Shown here in pieces: positions 1-7,812 of a stretch of 8,249 nt of DNA; positions within the stretch are counted from its first letter, which is position 1; each line of letters begins with the position of its first letter. A model generated the notes under the pieces. That model was not told the origin of the DNA. It made no database searches and saw only the letters and a list, made by a program, of their open reading frames with translations. Both the position numbers and the translations under genes were made by a program. This DNA is from Nitrososphaerales archaeon TH526 (GTDB taxonomy: Archaea > Thermoproteota > Nitrososphaeria > Nitrososphaerales > Nitrososphaeraceae). Location of the stretch: assembly GCA_014523665.1 (NCBI GenBank), contig JAATVR010000644.1, forward strand, positions 1-8,249, read 5' to 3'.

Positions 1-137
1 AAACCGTAGAATATGATATCTGCAGGACCTGGGTAACCAGGTAAGTTTGGATGTCTAGTTACTATATGACGTTCATATTCATCTGTCGAATCGAAACCGT
101 TTGTTGTGCAATAATAGCATTTAGTTGGAAAAACCAT
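1..137 (-). CDS. Small C2H2 zinc-finger protein, N-terminal part (runs off left edge)
   Basis: Forty-five codons are visible from an ATG at 137 to the window edge, with no stop. The N-terminus reads MVFPTKCYYC and holds one classic zinc finger: C7-x2-C10-x4-F15-x5-Y21-x2-H24-x4-H29, followed by a proline/glycine-rich tail (NLPGYPGPAD). The Cys2His2 spacing and the core aromatic positions fit a zinc-binding finger. From memory, short proteins of this kind with the ending 'RHP..P.YP..AD' are common in Nitrososphaeria, usually as stand-alone fingers or fused to a short C-terminal helix; their role (nucleic-acid or protein binding) is not established. It lies 56 bases downstream of the metallo-beta-lactamase gene on the same strand but has its own TATA-like box, so it is probably transcribed separately. 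I am confident it is a gene, but not of its function. Confidence 0.85.
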   Translation of the reverse strand, partial: MVFPTKCYYCTTNGFDSTDEYERHIVTRHPNLPGYPGPADIIFYG

Positions 138-167
138 TTCAAGTCTATTTCCTTGATTTCAATAATA

Positions 168-175
168 ATATTTAA
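168..175 (-). promoter_or_regulatory. TATA-like box for the C2H2 zinc-finger gene
   Basis: On the minus strand the sequence TTAAATATTATT begins at 175. Its centre lies about 34 bases before the ATG at 137, the spacing expected for an archaeal TATA box with a short leader of 5-10 bases. It falls between the stop codon of the upstream gene (194) and this start. Confidence 0.45.
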
Positions 176-193
176 CCACCATCAAAGCCTTCA

Positions 194-1309
194 TTAAAAG
201 GTGAGTGTAGTGCCAACAGCACTTTGAATGAATTTGTCTGGCATTAGATCTATTATCTTATTTGTTGCTTTCCACCCTGTGCAATGGCAAGGTATTATGT
301 ATTCAGGATCTGCATTCTGTATTTCTTCTATCGTAGGGTCCATAGCCTCTTCATAGATCCCACCATCAGCAGGAAGATGAAAGCCACCTATAATTGCGTG
401 AATCTTGTCTACACCTGTTAAATCTTTAGCATAGTTTAAAGTATTTATGATACCTGCGTGACCACAACCGGTCAGAGCAACCAATCCTTTTTTTCTGAGA
501 TTTACTATTATTGCTTGATCATCTCTAACCAATGGATCTGGAACAAGATTTAGATTCTTATCATCATGATCATCATTAATATTATCATCATTGTCGTTGT
601 CAGTGTTTTCGGCATATTGATATGGAAATCCCTTTTCAAAGCTGGTCTTCCTTGGTATCTGACCGGTCATTAAGAGAAAAGGATTTTCTTTGTTAGGTAG
701 AATCGCAGGCTTATCAGATTTATGTATTGATCCTCCTAGTGATTCTAGTTGTTTTTCGACTAATGACGGCATCCTTGCTTTTTTTCCATCAGGTAAGATC
801 AACCATCGTCGTAGAAAAGCGTCAGGATGCAAGAAAATATCAATAGGTGATGAACGTTTAGAAGAGATTCTCTTTAATATGTTGACAAGACCACTGGAAT
901 GATCAAAATGACCATGACTTAGAATGATCCCATCAATTTTACTAAAATCCATACCGAGTAAATCTGCATTACGAATTACTCCATCTTCGGAAACTCCAGT
1001 GTCAAAGAGATATGTGTAATTAATATTTCGATTAGTATTTTCTGTCAGGTCTTGACGGTTACTGCTACTACTGCTACTACTGCTACTACTGCTACTACTG
1101 CTACTACTGCTACTACTGCTACTACTGTGGTCATTGACAATATTGACTAGTGCGGAGAATCCGTGTTCCGCCACTGGAGGAGGCAAATTCAATCTCTCAT
1201 TCATTATCAAAGGGCTCCTTAAAGCATGTGCAGAATTTTTTAGCAATAAATCTGTTGAGTTATCCATAAGAATTGTGATCGAGATTTTTCCAATTTCTTT
1301 TATAGACAT
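194..1309 (-). CDS. Metallo-beta-lactamase-fold protein, dihydropterin phosphate synthase-like (COG1237 type)
   Basis: The 371-residue product has the metal-site signatures of the metallo-beta-lactamase superfamily: LFDTG at 101-105, SHGHFDHSSGL at 131-141 (H132, H134, D136, H137), TGCGHAGI at 280-287 (H284), GGFHL at 308-312 and PCHCTG at 340-345 (H342). The order, the 'TGQIPR' element (215-220) and the closing HCTG motif match the subfamily that includes the Methanocaldococcus enzyme making a dihydropterin-ribofuranosyl-aminobenzene phosphate; many members have unknown substrates. It should be soluble and bind two metal ions. Two low-complexity inserts sit in loops: 22 serines (62-83) between the EHGFSALV strand and LFDTG, and an Asp/Asn-rich stretch (about 235-252). 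The ATG at 1309 gives the expected first strand (ISITILMDNS). A TATA-like box lies about 40 bases upstream. The family call is firm; the reaction is not. Confidence 0.9.
   Translation of the reverse strand: MSIKEIGKISITILMDNSTDLLLKNSAHALRSPLIMNERLNLPPPVAEHGFSALVNIVNDHSSSSSSSSSSSSSSSSSSSSSSNRQDLTENTNRNINYTYLFDTGVSEDGVIRNADLLGMDFSKIDGIILSHGHFDHSSGLVNILKRISSKRSSPIDIFLHPDAFLRRWLILPDGKKARMPSLVEKQLESLGGSIHKSDKPAILPNKENPFLLMTGQIPRKTSFEKGFPYQYAENTDNDNDDNINDDHDDKNLNLVPDPLVRDDQAIIVNLRKKGLVALTGCGHAGIINTLNYAKDLTGVDKIHAIIGGFHLPADGGIYEEAMDPTIEEIQNADPEYIIPCHCTGWKATNKIIDLMPDKFIQSAVGTTLTF
1061..1126 (-). repeat. 9-bp tandem repeat encoding a 22-serine run
   Basis: Seven perfect copies of the 9-mer ACTGCTACT (plus strand), followed by one extra ACT triplet. 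Read on the minus strand this is an AGT/AGC mixture encoding Ser62-Ser83 of the metallo-beta-lactamase-fold protein. The period is nine bases rather than three, so the run has grown by copying whole 9-mers (three serines at a time), which keeps the frame. Confidence 0.95.
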
Positions 1310-1344
1310 TCCGTATCTACTGATAAGAACGTCAAAAATAGGTG

Positions 1345-1377
1345 CTTATTAACATTTCTTATTCCCTGGGATATCCC
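1345..1377 (-). promoter_or_regulatory. Candidate promoter of the metallo-beta-lactamase gene with an upstream palindrome
   Basis: The minus strand reads GTTAATAAG at 1353-1345, about 40 bases before the ATG at 1309, which is acceptable for a TATA box with a leader of some 13 bases. Fifteen bases further upstream is a perfect 10-bp palindrome, GGGATATCCC (1368-1377), in the position where archaeal activators often bind. Both elements are weak by themselves and the assignment is inference. Confidence 0.3.
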
Positions 1378-1508
1378 TATGCGGACCAATGGCAGAGTAT
1401 GTCCTGCAAGATATATTTGAACGGATAGCTCCTCCAGTAAGAGAGACTTAATCCTCAATTACAGGGTCTGATACAAAGGTGGACGACAGAGTCATTTGTT
1501 GGTATCCT

Positions 1509-1616
1509 TTAGGTGGTCCAGTTCTTAGCGCCGCAGCTATCACAGACTTCGACTAGCTGTAGGTGAACATATTGTTTATTACCACAACTGGCACAGGTTA
1601 ACAGCTGCTGGTTCAA
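1509..1616 (-). CDS. Tiny zinc-ribbon protein (35 codons, TTG start)
   Basis: A short minus-strand frame reads from a TTG at 1616 to a TAA at 1511-1509. It contains two CxxC knuckles: CASCG (C8, C11) and CDSCG (C25, C28), separated by a 13-residue beta-hairpin-like spacer (NKQYVHLQLVEV), and ends KNWTT. This is the geometry of a minimal zinc ribbon, a fold common in small archaeal proteins and in transcription and translation factors. An in-frame TAG lies four codons before the TTG and there is no ATG, so the start is uncertain: this is either a genuine TTG-started micro-protein or the surviving 3' end of a larger gene. A TATA-like TTTAATAG (about 1650-1657, minus strand) lies some 37 bases upstream. 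The cysteine pattern makes coding likely; the function is unknown. Confidence 0.5.
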   Translation of the reverse strand: MNQQLLTCASCGNKQYVHLQLVEVCDSCGAKNWTT

Positions 1617-1770
1617 TGCACCTAACTAAAGTATGAATCATTATCTATCTATTAAACCATTTGAAATTCTAATGGTTGAAATACGCTTCATGTTCTTATC
1701 TTTTGTATTTCTTCCACTAGAAATAATCTTATCTCTCTATAACGAGCTGTACTCACTCATTTTAAGTTTT

Positions 1771-1820
1771 GAATGAAAATATATAGAAATACATGAAAAT
1801 AGATGTAAATAGATGTAAAT
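1771..1820. repeat. Degenerate 10-bp repeat with phased A-tracts
   Basis: Five consecutive 10-mers all end in AAAT: gaatgaaaat, atatagaaat, acatgaaaat, agatgtaaat, agatgtaaat. The last two are identical. The A-tracts recur every 10 bases, close to one helical turn, so the segment is expected to be intrinsically curved. It lies in a gene-poor stretch (1617-1915) that otherwise holds only three copies of AATACT (1896-1913) and no supportable ORF. Confidence 0.6.
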
Positions 1821-1915
1821 GCGCAAATACAGCTCATTGCCGATTCAACAAGAAGGGGCCTGAAAATGTCTTATGGTAACGTACTGCTGTGAGTAAATAC
1901 TAATACTAATACTAT

Positions 1916-2255
1916 ATGATATTATCAGGTAGATTGCAGAAGAAAAGACATGTAGTTGAACTTCGTAAAGAAGGCAGAACCATGAACAGATAGCTAGGAG
2001 AAGTTAGAATATCAATTCGTGATATAAAACCCATTTTGGATAAGTATGGAGTTGATGATGTAACTGAGATGTGTTCTTTATAGTGATTACAATATTAGAG
2101 GCCGGAGGAAAATCGAAACCCTGGACAAACCCCCGATTTAGCAGTATTTTTAAAATGAGAAGCGTTCAGTATTATTACGGCATAAAGAGTGGCACAGACT
2201 TAATGAGGTGAATGATACCTTCACGCAGTTGATGGAATCATTATTTTATTTCTGA
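1916..2255 (+). pseudogene. Broken helix-turn-helix gene (internal stop and frameshifts)
   Basis: From an ATG at 1916 the frame reads a basic helix (LQKKRHVVELRKEGRTM), meets a TAG at 1991-1993, and then continues in the same frame as LGEVRISIRDIKPILDKYG until a TAG at 2081. Together these pieces make a plausible helix-turn-helix: 'VVELRKEGRTM-x-(stop)-LGEVRIS-RDI-x-x-IL'. It resembles small transposase-like or regulatory HTH proteins that I recall as abundant in Nitrososphaeria. Further on, a different frame (about 2156-2255) reads HKEWHRLNEVNDTFTQLMES before a TGA, which looks like the C-terminal helical part of the same kind of protein and implies at least one frameshift between. With a stop inside the recognition region and a split reading frame, the gene is most likely dead. 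The assignment of the downstream piece is inference. Confidence 0.5.
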
Positions 2256-2296
2256 GCAGGACAGCCTTAAATGCTTGATCTTAATGTAAATAAACG

Positions 2297-2302
2297 ATAT
2301 AT
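2297..2302 (+). promoter_or_regulatory. TATA-like box for the coiled-coil membrane protein gene
   Basis: ATATAT lies with its centre 29 bases before the ATG at 2329. At this spacing the transcript would begin within a few bases of the start codon, a leaderless arrangement common in archaea. No Shine-Dalgarno-like sequence precedes the ATG, which agrees with this. Confidence 0.4.
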
Positions 2303-2328
2303 CTGATTCCATCATATATGAAAATGAC

Positions 2329-2808
2329 ATGGATTCATTCCTAACCTATATGCCATTCATTTCTGTTGCAGTAATTGCAGGCTTATTTATCATGGCACTG
2401 TTAAATTTTTCGACTTTACGAAAAAGTATGCAAGTACAGAGTGAGCAGCAGATGAAAAATTTGAAGATGCAAAGCGAGCAGCAGATATATTCTAGAATAA
2501 TGGATGCTAGGATTAAACTTGAAAGTACAGAAACGTTTACCAAAATGGCAAAGGAAAGTCCGGTTTTTGCAGAGCGATTTACGGTAGTAGATAATCCTGA
2601 TGAATATTACACCATAGTAGCATTTCTTGACTTATTCGAATTCTTATTCCTCCTTAACAAAAGAGATATGATGGATACTGAAATTTGGTCTCGTTGGAAA
2701 AGCCTTGCAGAAACGATAATGACAATACCGAAATTCAAGAGAGTATGGCAGAAGACGAAGGATGTCCACGCTAGTGAATTCAGAGATTTTATTGATTCAC
2801 TCTGTTAA
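2329..2808 (+). CDS. Single-pass membrane protein with coiled coil, DUF4760-like
   Basis: The 159-residue product has one N-terminal transmembrane helix (about 9-26), then a charged, Gln-rich helix (about 30-62) with an 11-residue internal repeat (QSEQQ at 37-41 and 48-52), typical of a hendecad coiled coil. A soluble alpha-helical domain follows (68-159), including a hydrophobic helix (YYTIVAFLDLFEFLFLL, 93-109) and a tryptophan-containing helix (EIWSRWKSLAETI). The arrangement of membrane anchor, coiled coil and helical domain with 'FLDLFEFL' resembles the DUF4760 family, whose function is unknown. With the N-terminus short and outside or re-entrant, the helical domain should lie in the cytoplasm, but the topology is not certain. 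The ATG at 2329 is the first possible start in frame. Neighbours give no hint of function: a pseudogene upstream and an empty stretch downstream. Confidence 0.75.
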   Translation: MDSFLTYMPFISVAVIAGLFIMALLNFSTLRKSMQVQSEQQMKNLKMQSEQQIYSRIMDARIKLESTETFTKMAKESPVFAERFTVVDNPDEYYTIVAFLDLFEFLFLLNKRDMMDTEIWSRWKSLAETIMTIPKFKRVWQKTKDVHASEFRDFIDSLC

Positions 2809-2844
2809 TAGAGGTTTGAGTGAATGAAAGTGATCTCTATTTTT
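2795..2844 (+). terminator. Possible terminator hairpin at the end of the coiled-coil membrane protein gene
   Basis: ATTCACTC (2795-2802) and GAGTGAAT (2818-2825) form a perfect 8-bp inverted repeat with a 15-base loop that spans the TAA stop (2806-2808). A T5 run follows at 2840-2844. In archaea the T run matters more than the hairpin, so this is only a modest candidate. Confidence 0.3.
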
Positions 2845-3431
2845 AGGCTCCGGGATGCGATAATATGCTTAATTTCAATTAAAATACTTCAAACAAAGGT
2901 TCATTCACCACTACAGATTTATCCTAAATGCTTTAAGCTAGGATGTCTCGCTTGGGGAATTTGAGATTCTCATTTTTTGGATATTCAGGTTATAGTTGGA
3001 CGAATCAATTCCAGTAATGTTTTTTCTAGTACAAATTGGATCAGCATACAAAAAGAATTTCGGAAGCGCAGTATTGAATCAGCTACTGGGTACAGACGTA
3101 AATTAATTAGAGTGGGCTACTTCATGACTTGTCATATTTTGTGCTTTGAGCTGTTTCAGATATTTGAAAGCAGAATGATCCGGGTAGAGATAAGCTGTTC
3201 AATACGTGATACCCTCATCTTGGTGCATTATTTACTCTATACAATGGAGATTCGTCAAATCATTTGGTTATAATATAGCGAAGTAGAATACTTTACCCCC
3301 TAACATACTGCGATCTTGATGTCGCCGGTCATGAAGCCATGAAGTGTGAAGCCTATCACACCATTGGTTAAATTACAATGAGTTAGATATACGACATAAT
3401 TCCACCTAGATCTTAAACGATTATCAATTCT
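2845..3431. other. About 590 bases with no convincing gene
   Basis: This lies between the 3' ends of the coiled-coil membrane protein and the channel genes. A 98-codon plus-strand frame starting at a TTG (2977-3273) has no recognisable motif and an odd composition, and another frame (2996-3106) is only 36 codons long. A short hairpin GTGTGA-6 nt-TCACAC (3344-3361) lies about 70 bases beyond the channel's stop codon. The region may contain decayed sequence, but I cannot assign it. Confidence 0.5.
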
Positions 3432-4310
3432 CTATTTTACCTTGTTCTCATCATCTTCGCCAATTCTTTTCTCCAACTCTTCTAGGATTCTACGGATCTC
3501 TTTTATCTCTTGCACAATTTCATGTTGTGTTAAAGGTATCTCTGATTCCCGCTGCACTTGTTTATATGCTTCTTCAGATTTTCTCACAATTACTGAAATA
3601 AACAAATTTATGATTATGAAAGTTCCAATTACGATGAAGCTTGCAAAGTAAAGCCAATATATTGGTCCTAAAGTGGTAACTATTGGTTCCATTACATTTA
3701 TCCATCCTTCAAGTGTAATGATTTGAAATAATGTCATAAATGAGGTCAAGAAAGATGACCAATGTTGCGGATCGATGGCCCTGAAAAGATGATATCCGAC
3801 TATTGCATATATGAAGAAAAGAATCGAAAAAAGAATCAGAATATTAAATATGCTAGGTATCGATCGGACAAGTGTGGATACAATTGCACGCAATTCAGCA
3901 GATTTTGTGACTAATCTAGTTATTCGAAGCAATCTGACCAGCCTGGCTATAGTTGAAAACTGGCCTGCGGTCGTAAGGGATAAAACAATGATAGCAAAAT
4001 CAAAGCAATTCCAAGGATCTCTAAAATAGTTTTGTGGTCTTGGATAAAGCGCGATCATCCTCAACATGGCTTCCACAATGAAAACTGCAATCACCAGGCT
4101 TTGAATTAAGCTGAACGTTCCTACTTCAATTAATTGATAATAATCCCCAGCTGAATTTATGAATGGCGTCGCTTCAACGGCCAGAGCAATTGCTTGGAGA
4201 ATAATGACTCCTGTTATTATCCAATCGAACAACTTGCTTCCTACGAGGCCCTGTGCTAGCTCAACAACTTTATTCCTGTCCTTTCTGGATGATAATGGTG
4301 TTTGTCCCAA
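3432..4310 (-). CDS. Single-domain voltage-gated cation channel (six helices, NaChBac/Cav-like)
   Basis: The 292-residue product has the full plan of an ion-transport-domain subunit. S1 is about 28-46, S2 66-86 with counter-charge E80 and R84, S3 98-115 with NCFDF (D104), and S4 121-135 with arginines every third residue (R123, R126, R129, R132, then K136). S5 is about 151-175, the pore helix and filter 186-205 with TLEGW (199-203), and S6 216-243. The C-terminus forms a heptad coiled coil (I265, I269, I272, L276, L279, I283), as in bacterial homotetrameric sodium channels. It should assemble as a tetramer in the cytoplasmic membrane. The glutamate filter lies where bacterial Nav channels have TLESW and animal Cav repeats have TxEGW or TxEDW; Na+ versus Ca2+ selectivity cannot be read off. 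There is no in-frame ATG: the start used here is a TTG at 4310, but an upstream ATG at 4368 is one base out of frame across an A8 run. Confidence 0.88.
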   Translation of the reverse strand: MGQTPLSSRKDRNKVVELAQGLVGSKLFDWIITGVIILQAIALAVEATPFINSAGDYYQLIEVGTFSLIQSLVIAVFIVEAMLRMIALYPRPQNYFRDPWNCFDFAIIVLSLTTAGQFSTIARLVRLLRITRLVTKSAELRAIVSTLVRSIPSIFNILILFSILFFIYAIVGYHLFRAIDPQHWSSFLTSFMTLFQIITLEGWINVMEPIVTTLGPIYWLYFASFIVIGTFIIINLFISVIVRKSEEAYKQVQRESEIPLTQHEIVQEIKEIRRILEELEKRIGEDDENKVK

Positions 4311-4407
4311 CCCAGGAAGTCGAGACGATGAGTTCTTTTTTTTCAGAGTTAAGCGCCCACTTCTTCATCCGCAGTTTTGTTGAAGTGTCAAACTCTTGTA
4401 TCTAGAG

Positions 4408-4551
4408 CTAATCCTCAAATTGGTCCTTCAATTTCCTCTCTAGAATTATCCGATCATATTCCCATAAACTCAGGTAGTTATCTAAGTGTATTTCATACTC
4501 TGGAGTTAATTGTAATTCGGAGGAATGGGTAAGACGTTCAAATGTTTTCAT
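4408..4551 (-). CDS. Small hypothetical protein, 47 residues, upstream of the channel gene
   Basis: An ATG at 4551 opens a 47-codon frame ending with TAG at 4410-4408. The product begins MKTFERLTHSSELQLTPEYE and ends KLKDQFED. It is highly charged, has no cysteine and no membrane segment, and residues about 22-45 (HLDNYLSLWEYDRIILERKL) should form an amphipathic helix. The residue mix looks like a real soluble protein rather than chance. It ends 40 bases before the ATG at 4368 and 97 bases before the TTG used for the channel, on the same strand, so the two could share a transcript; a TATA-like TTATATCG (4593-4586) lies about 39 bases before its start, whereas no clear TATA box is seen between it and the channel. 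I do not recognise the family. A channel-associated role is speculation based on position only. Confidence 0.5.
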   Translation of the reverse strand: MKTFERLTHSSELQLTPEYEIHLDNYLSLWEYDRIILERKLKDQFED

Positions 4552-4585
4552 TCACTTCTACTAATTTAATATCTATCGATTGATA

Positions 4586-4593
4586 CGATATAA
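4586..4593 (-). promoter_or_regulatory. TATA-like box for the 47-residue protein (and possibly the channel)
   Basis: The minus strand reads TTATATCG, centred about 39 bases before the ATG at 4551, which would give a leader of about 12 bases. A second AT-rich element (ATATTAAATT, about 4563-4572) is too close to the start to serve it. Confidence 0.35.
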
Positions 4594-4668
4594 GGCAAAT
4601 GTCCACTATGTATTACAAGGTGTAAGAATCCATCAGGCTGTGGACCATTTTGATGTCGTTCCTCTTTG

Positions 4669-4770
4669 CTAGCCTAGTCCTTTCGTGCCTATAAAGACAA
4701 ACAAGATGATAATATCAGAGCTACAACCAACTATTGATATATAAATCCCCCTATTACCGTGCTCTTTCAT
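4669..4770 (-). CDS. Possible 33-residue single-helix membrane peptide
   Basis: An ATG at 4770 begins a 33-codon frame ending with TAG at 4671-4669. The product starts MKEHGNRG and continues with a hydrophobic helix of about 20 residues (9-28, ending in LFVFIG) and a short basic tail (TKGLG). A Shine-Dalgarno-like GAGGTGA lies five bases before the ATG, which is the best ribosome-binding site seen in the window. A positively charged N-terminus followed by one helix is typical of small membrane proteins. No homology is recognised, and at this length chance cannot be excluded; the ribosome-binding site is the main support. Confidence 0.35.
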   Translation of the reverse strand: MKEHGNRGIYISIVGCSSDIIILFVFIGTKGLG

Positions 4771-5118
4771 ATCAGTCACCTCTTCTAGAATTTTGGACCT
4801 CAGTACAGTGACTGAATCTCAATCTGACTACATTTTCATGTGATTTGGTACTTGACTTAGTTGAAACATCTTAAAAGGAAATTTGGTATCATATTGTCTC
4901 CGCATATGACGTCAGATATTTCATAGCTAGTGAGGAATGACCCCCCCTGTTGGTACATTGTCACTTTCTAGCGTACCAAATTTTGATTCATGCATCCTTG
5001 TTTTATTTTTAATAGGCGTAATGCATTAATTTCAATTAGTGAAATTGTCTAATATAATAAGCTAACATATTTAGTTATTAGGTACAATACCGTACTCAAA
5101 TATAGATGTCTGTTGATT
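4771..5118. other. Gene-free control region upstream of the polymerase, rich in inverted repeats
   Basis: No ORF is supportable here. The sequence repeats a TTTGGTAC-like motif: TTTGGTAC at 4844-4851, TTTGGTAT at 4882-4889, GTTGGTAC at 4949-4956 and the inverse GTACCAAA at 4973-4980. The last two form a 7-bp inverted repeat (TTGGTAC/GTACCAA) 16 bases apart. A second dyad, AATTTCA-5 nt-TGAAATT, lies at 5028-5046. A C7 run is found at 4941-4947. These are candidate protein-binding sites; none is proven. Confidence 0.45.
5098..5105 (+). promoter_or_regulatory. Candidate TATA box of the polymerase gene
   Basis: AAATATAG is centred about 48 bases before the ATG at 5149. With the usual archaeal distance of about 26 bases, transcription would start near 5127, inside the palindrome at 5119-5135, leaving a leader of about 20 bases. 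Other AT-rich elements (for example AATATAATAA around 5052) are further away and would give longer leaders. Confidence 0.35.
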
Positions 5119-5135
5119 TCTGATCACAGATCAGA
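5119..5135. promoter_or_regulatory. Perfect 17-bp palindrome at the predicted polymerase transcription start
   Basis: TCTGATC-ACA-GATCAGA: two perfect 7-base arms around a 3-base centre, 13 bases before the ATG. Its place downstream of the TATA candidate and over the predicted start of transcription is what one expects of a repressor operator that blocks RNA polymerase. It could alternatively form a small hairpin in the leader. Confidence 0.45.
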
Positions 5136-5148
5136 CGAGATCTAGTAT

Positions 5149-7671
<2,523 letters not shown>

Positions 7672-7812
7672 GCAGTAGTTATCATAATTGTAATTATCGT
7701 CATTGTAGCTCTACTGAAGTTTCTATTTCAATTGTTCTTTGTAATACCGGTTGGAACAGATTATGCAACCGATTTTCAGTACGCTAAAGAAATTCCACTG
7801 CAAATGAGCTAA
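7672..7812 (+). other. Open frame continuing past the polymerase stop codon, hydrophobic
   Basis: In the same frame as the polymerase, directly after its TAA (7669-7671), 46 sense codons run to a TAA at 7810-7812. They would encode a hydrophobic helix beginning AVVIIIVIIVIVALLKF, then a hydrophilic tail ending in AKEIPLQMS. There is no ATG, GTG or TTG before the helix; the first TTG is after it. It could be a chance open frame in repetitive AT-rich DNA, a C-terminal extension lost by a stop mutation, or a readthrough product. I do not call it a gene. Confidence 0.25.

Noticed and set aside
690..902. 70-codon plus-strand ORF inside the hydrolase gene
   Set aside because: Shadow of the minus-strand coding sequence, which has clear catalytic motifs across the same bases.
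1061..1126. CRISPR-like array
   Set aside because: The repeats are directly adjacent 9-mers without spacers and are coding; it is a simple tandem repeat.
1134..1352. 72-codon plus-strand ORF over the hydrolase start
   Set aside because: Antisense shadow of the hydrolase N-terminus and promoter.
1391..1453. 20-codon plus-strand frame MAEYVLQDIFERIAPPVRET
   Set aside because: Reads like protein but is too short, has no promoter and no recognised family.
2996..3106. Short plus-strand frame with a protein-like stretch (MFFLVQIGSAYKKN...)
   Set aside because: The composition looks protein-like, but it is only 29 codons from its ATG, is followed by several stops, and I could not link it to any family; perhaps a remnant.
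2977..3273. 98-codon plus-strand ORF
   Set aside because: It needs a TTG start, has no promoter or ribosome-binding site, no recognisable motif and an unnatural residue mix; open by chance in AT-rich DNA.
3811..4029. Plus-strand ORFs antisense to the channel
   Set aside because: They lie fully within the channel gene, whose helices and S4 arginines are unmistakable.
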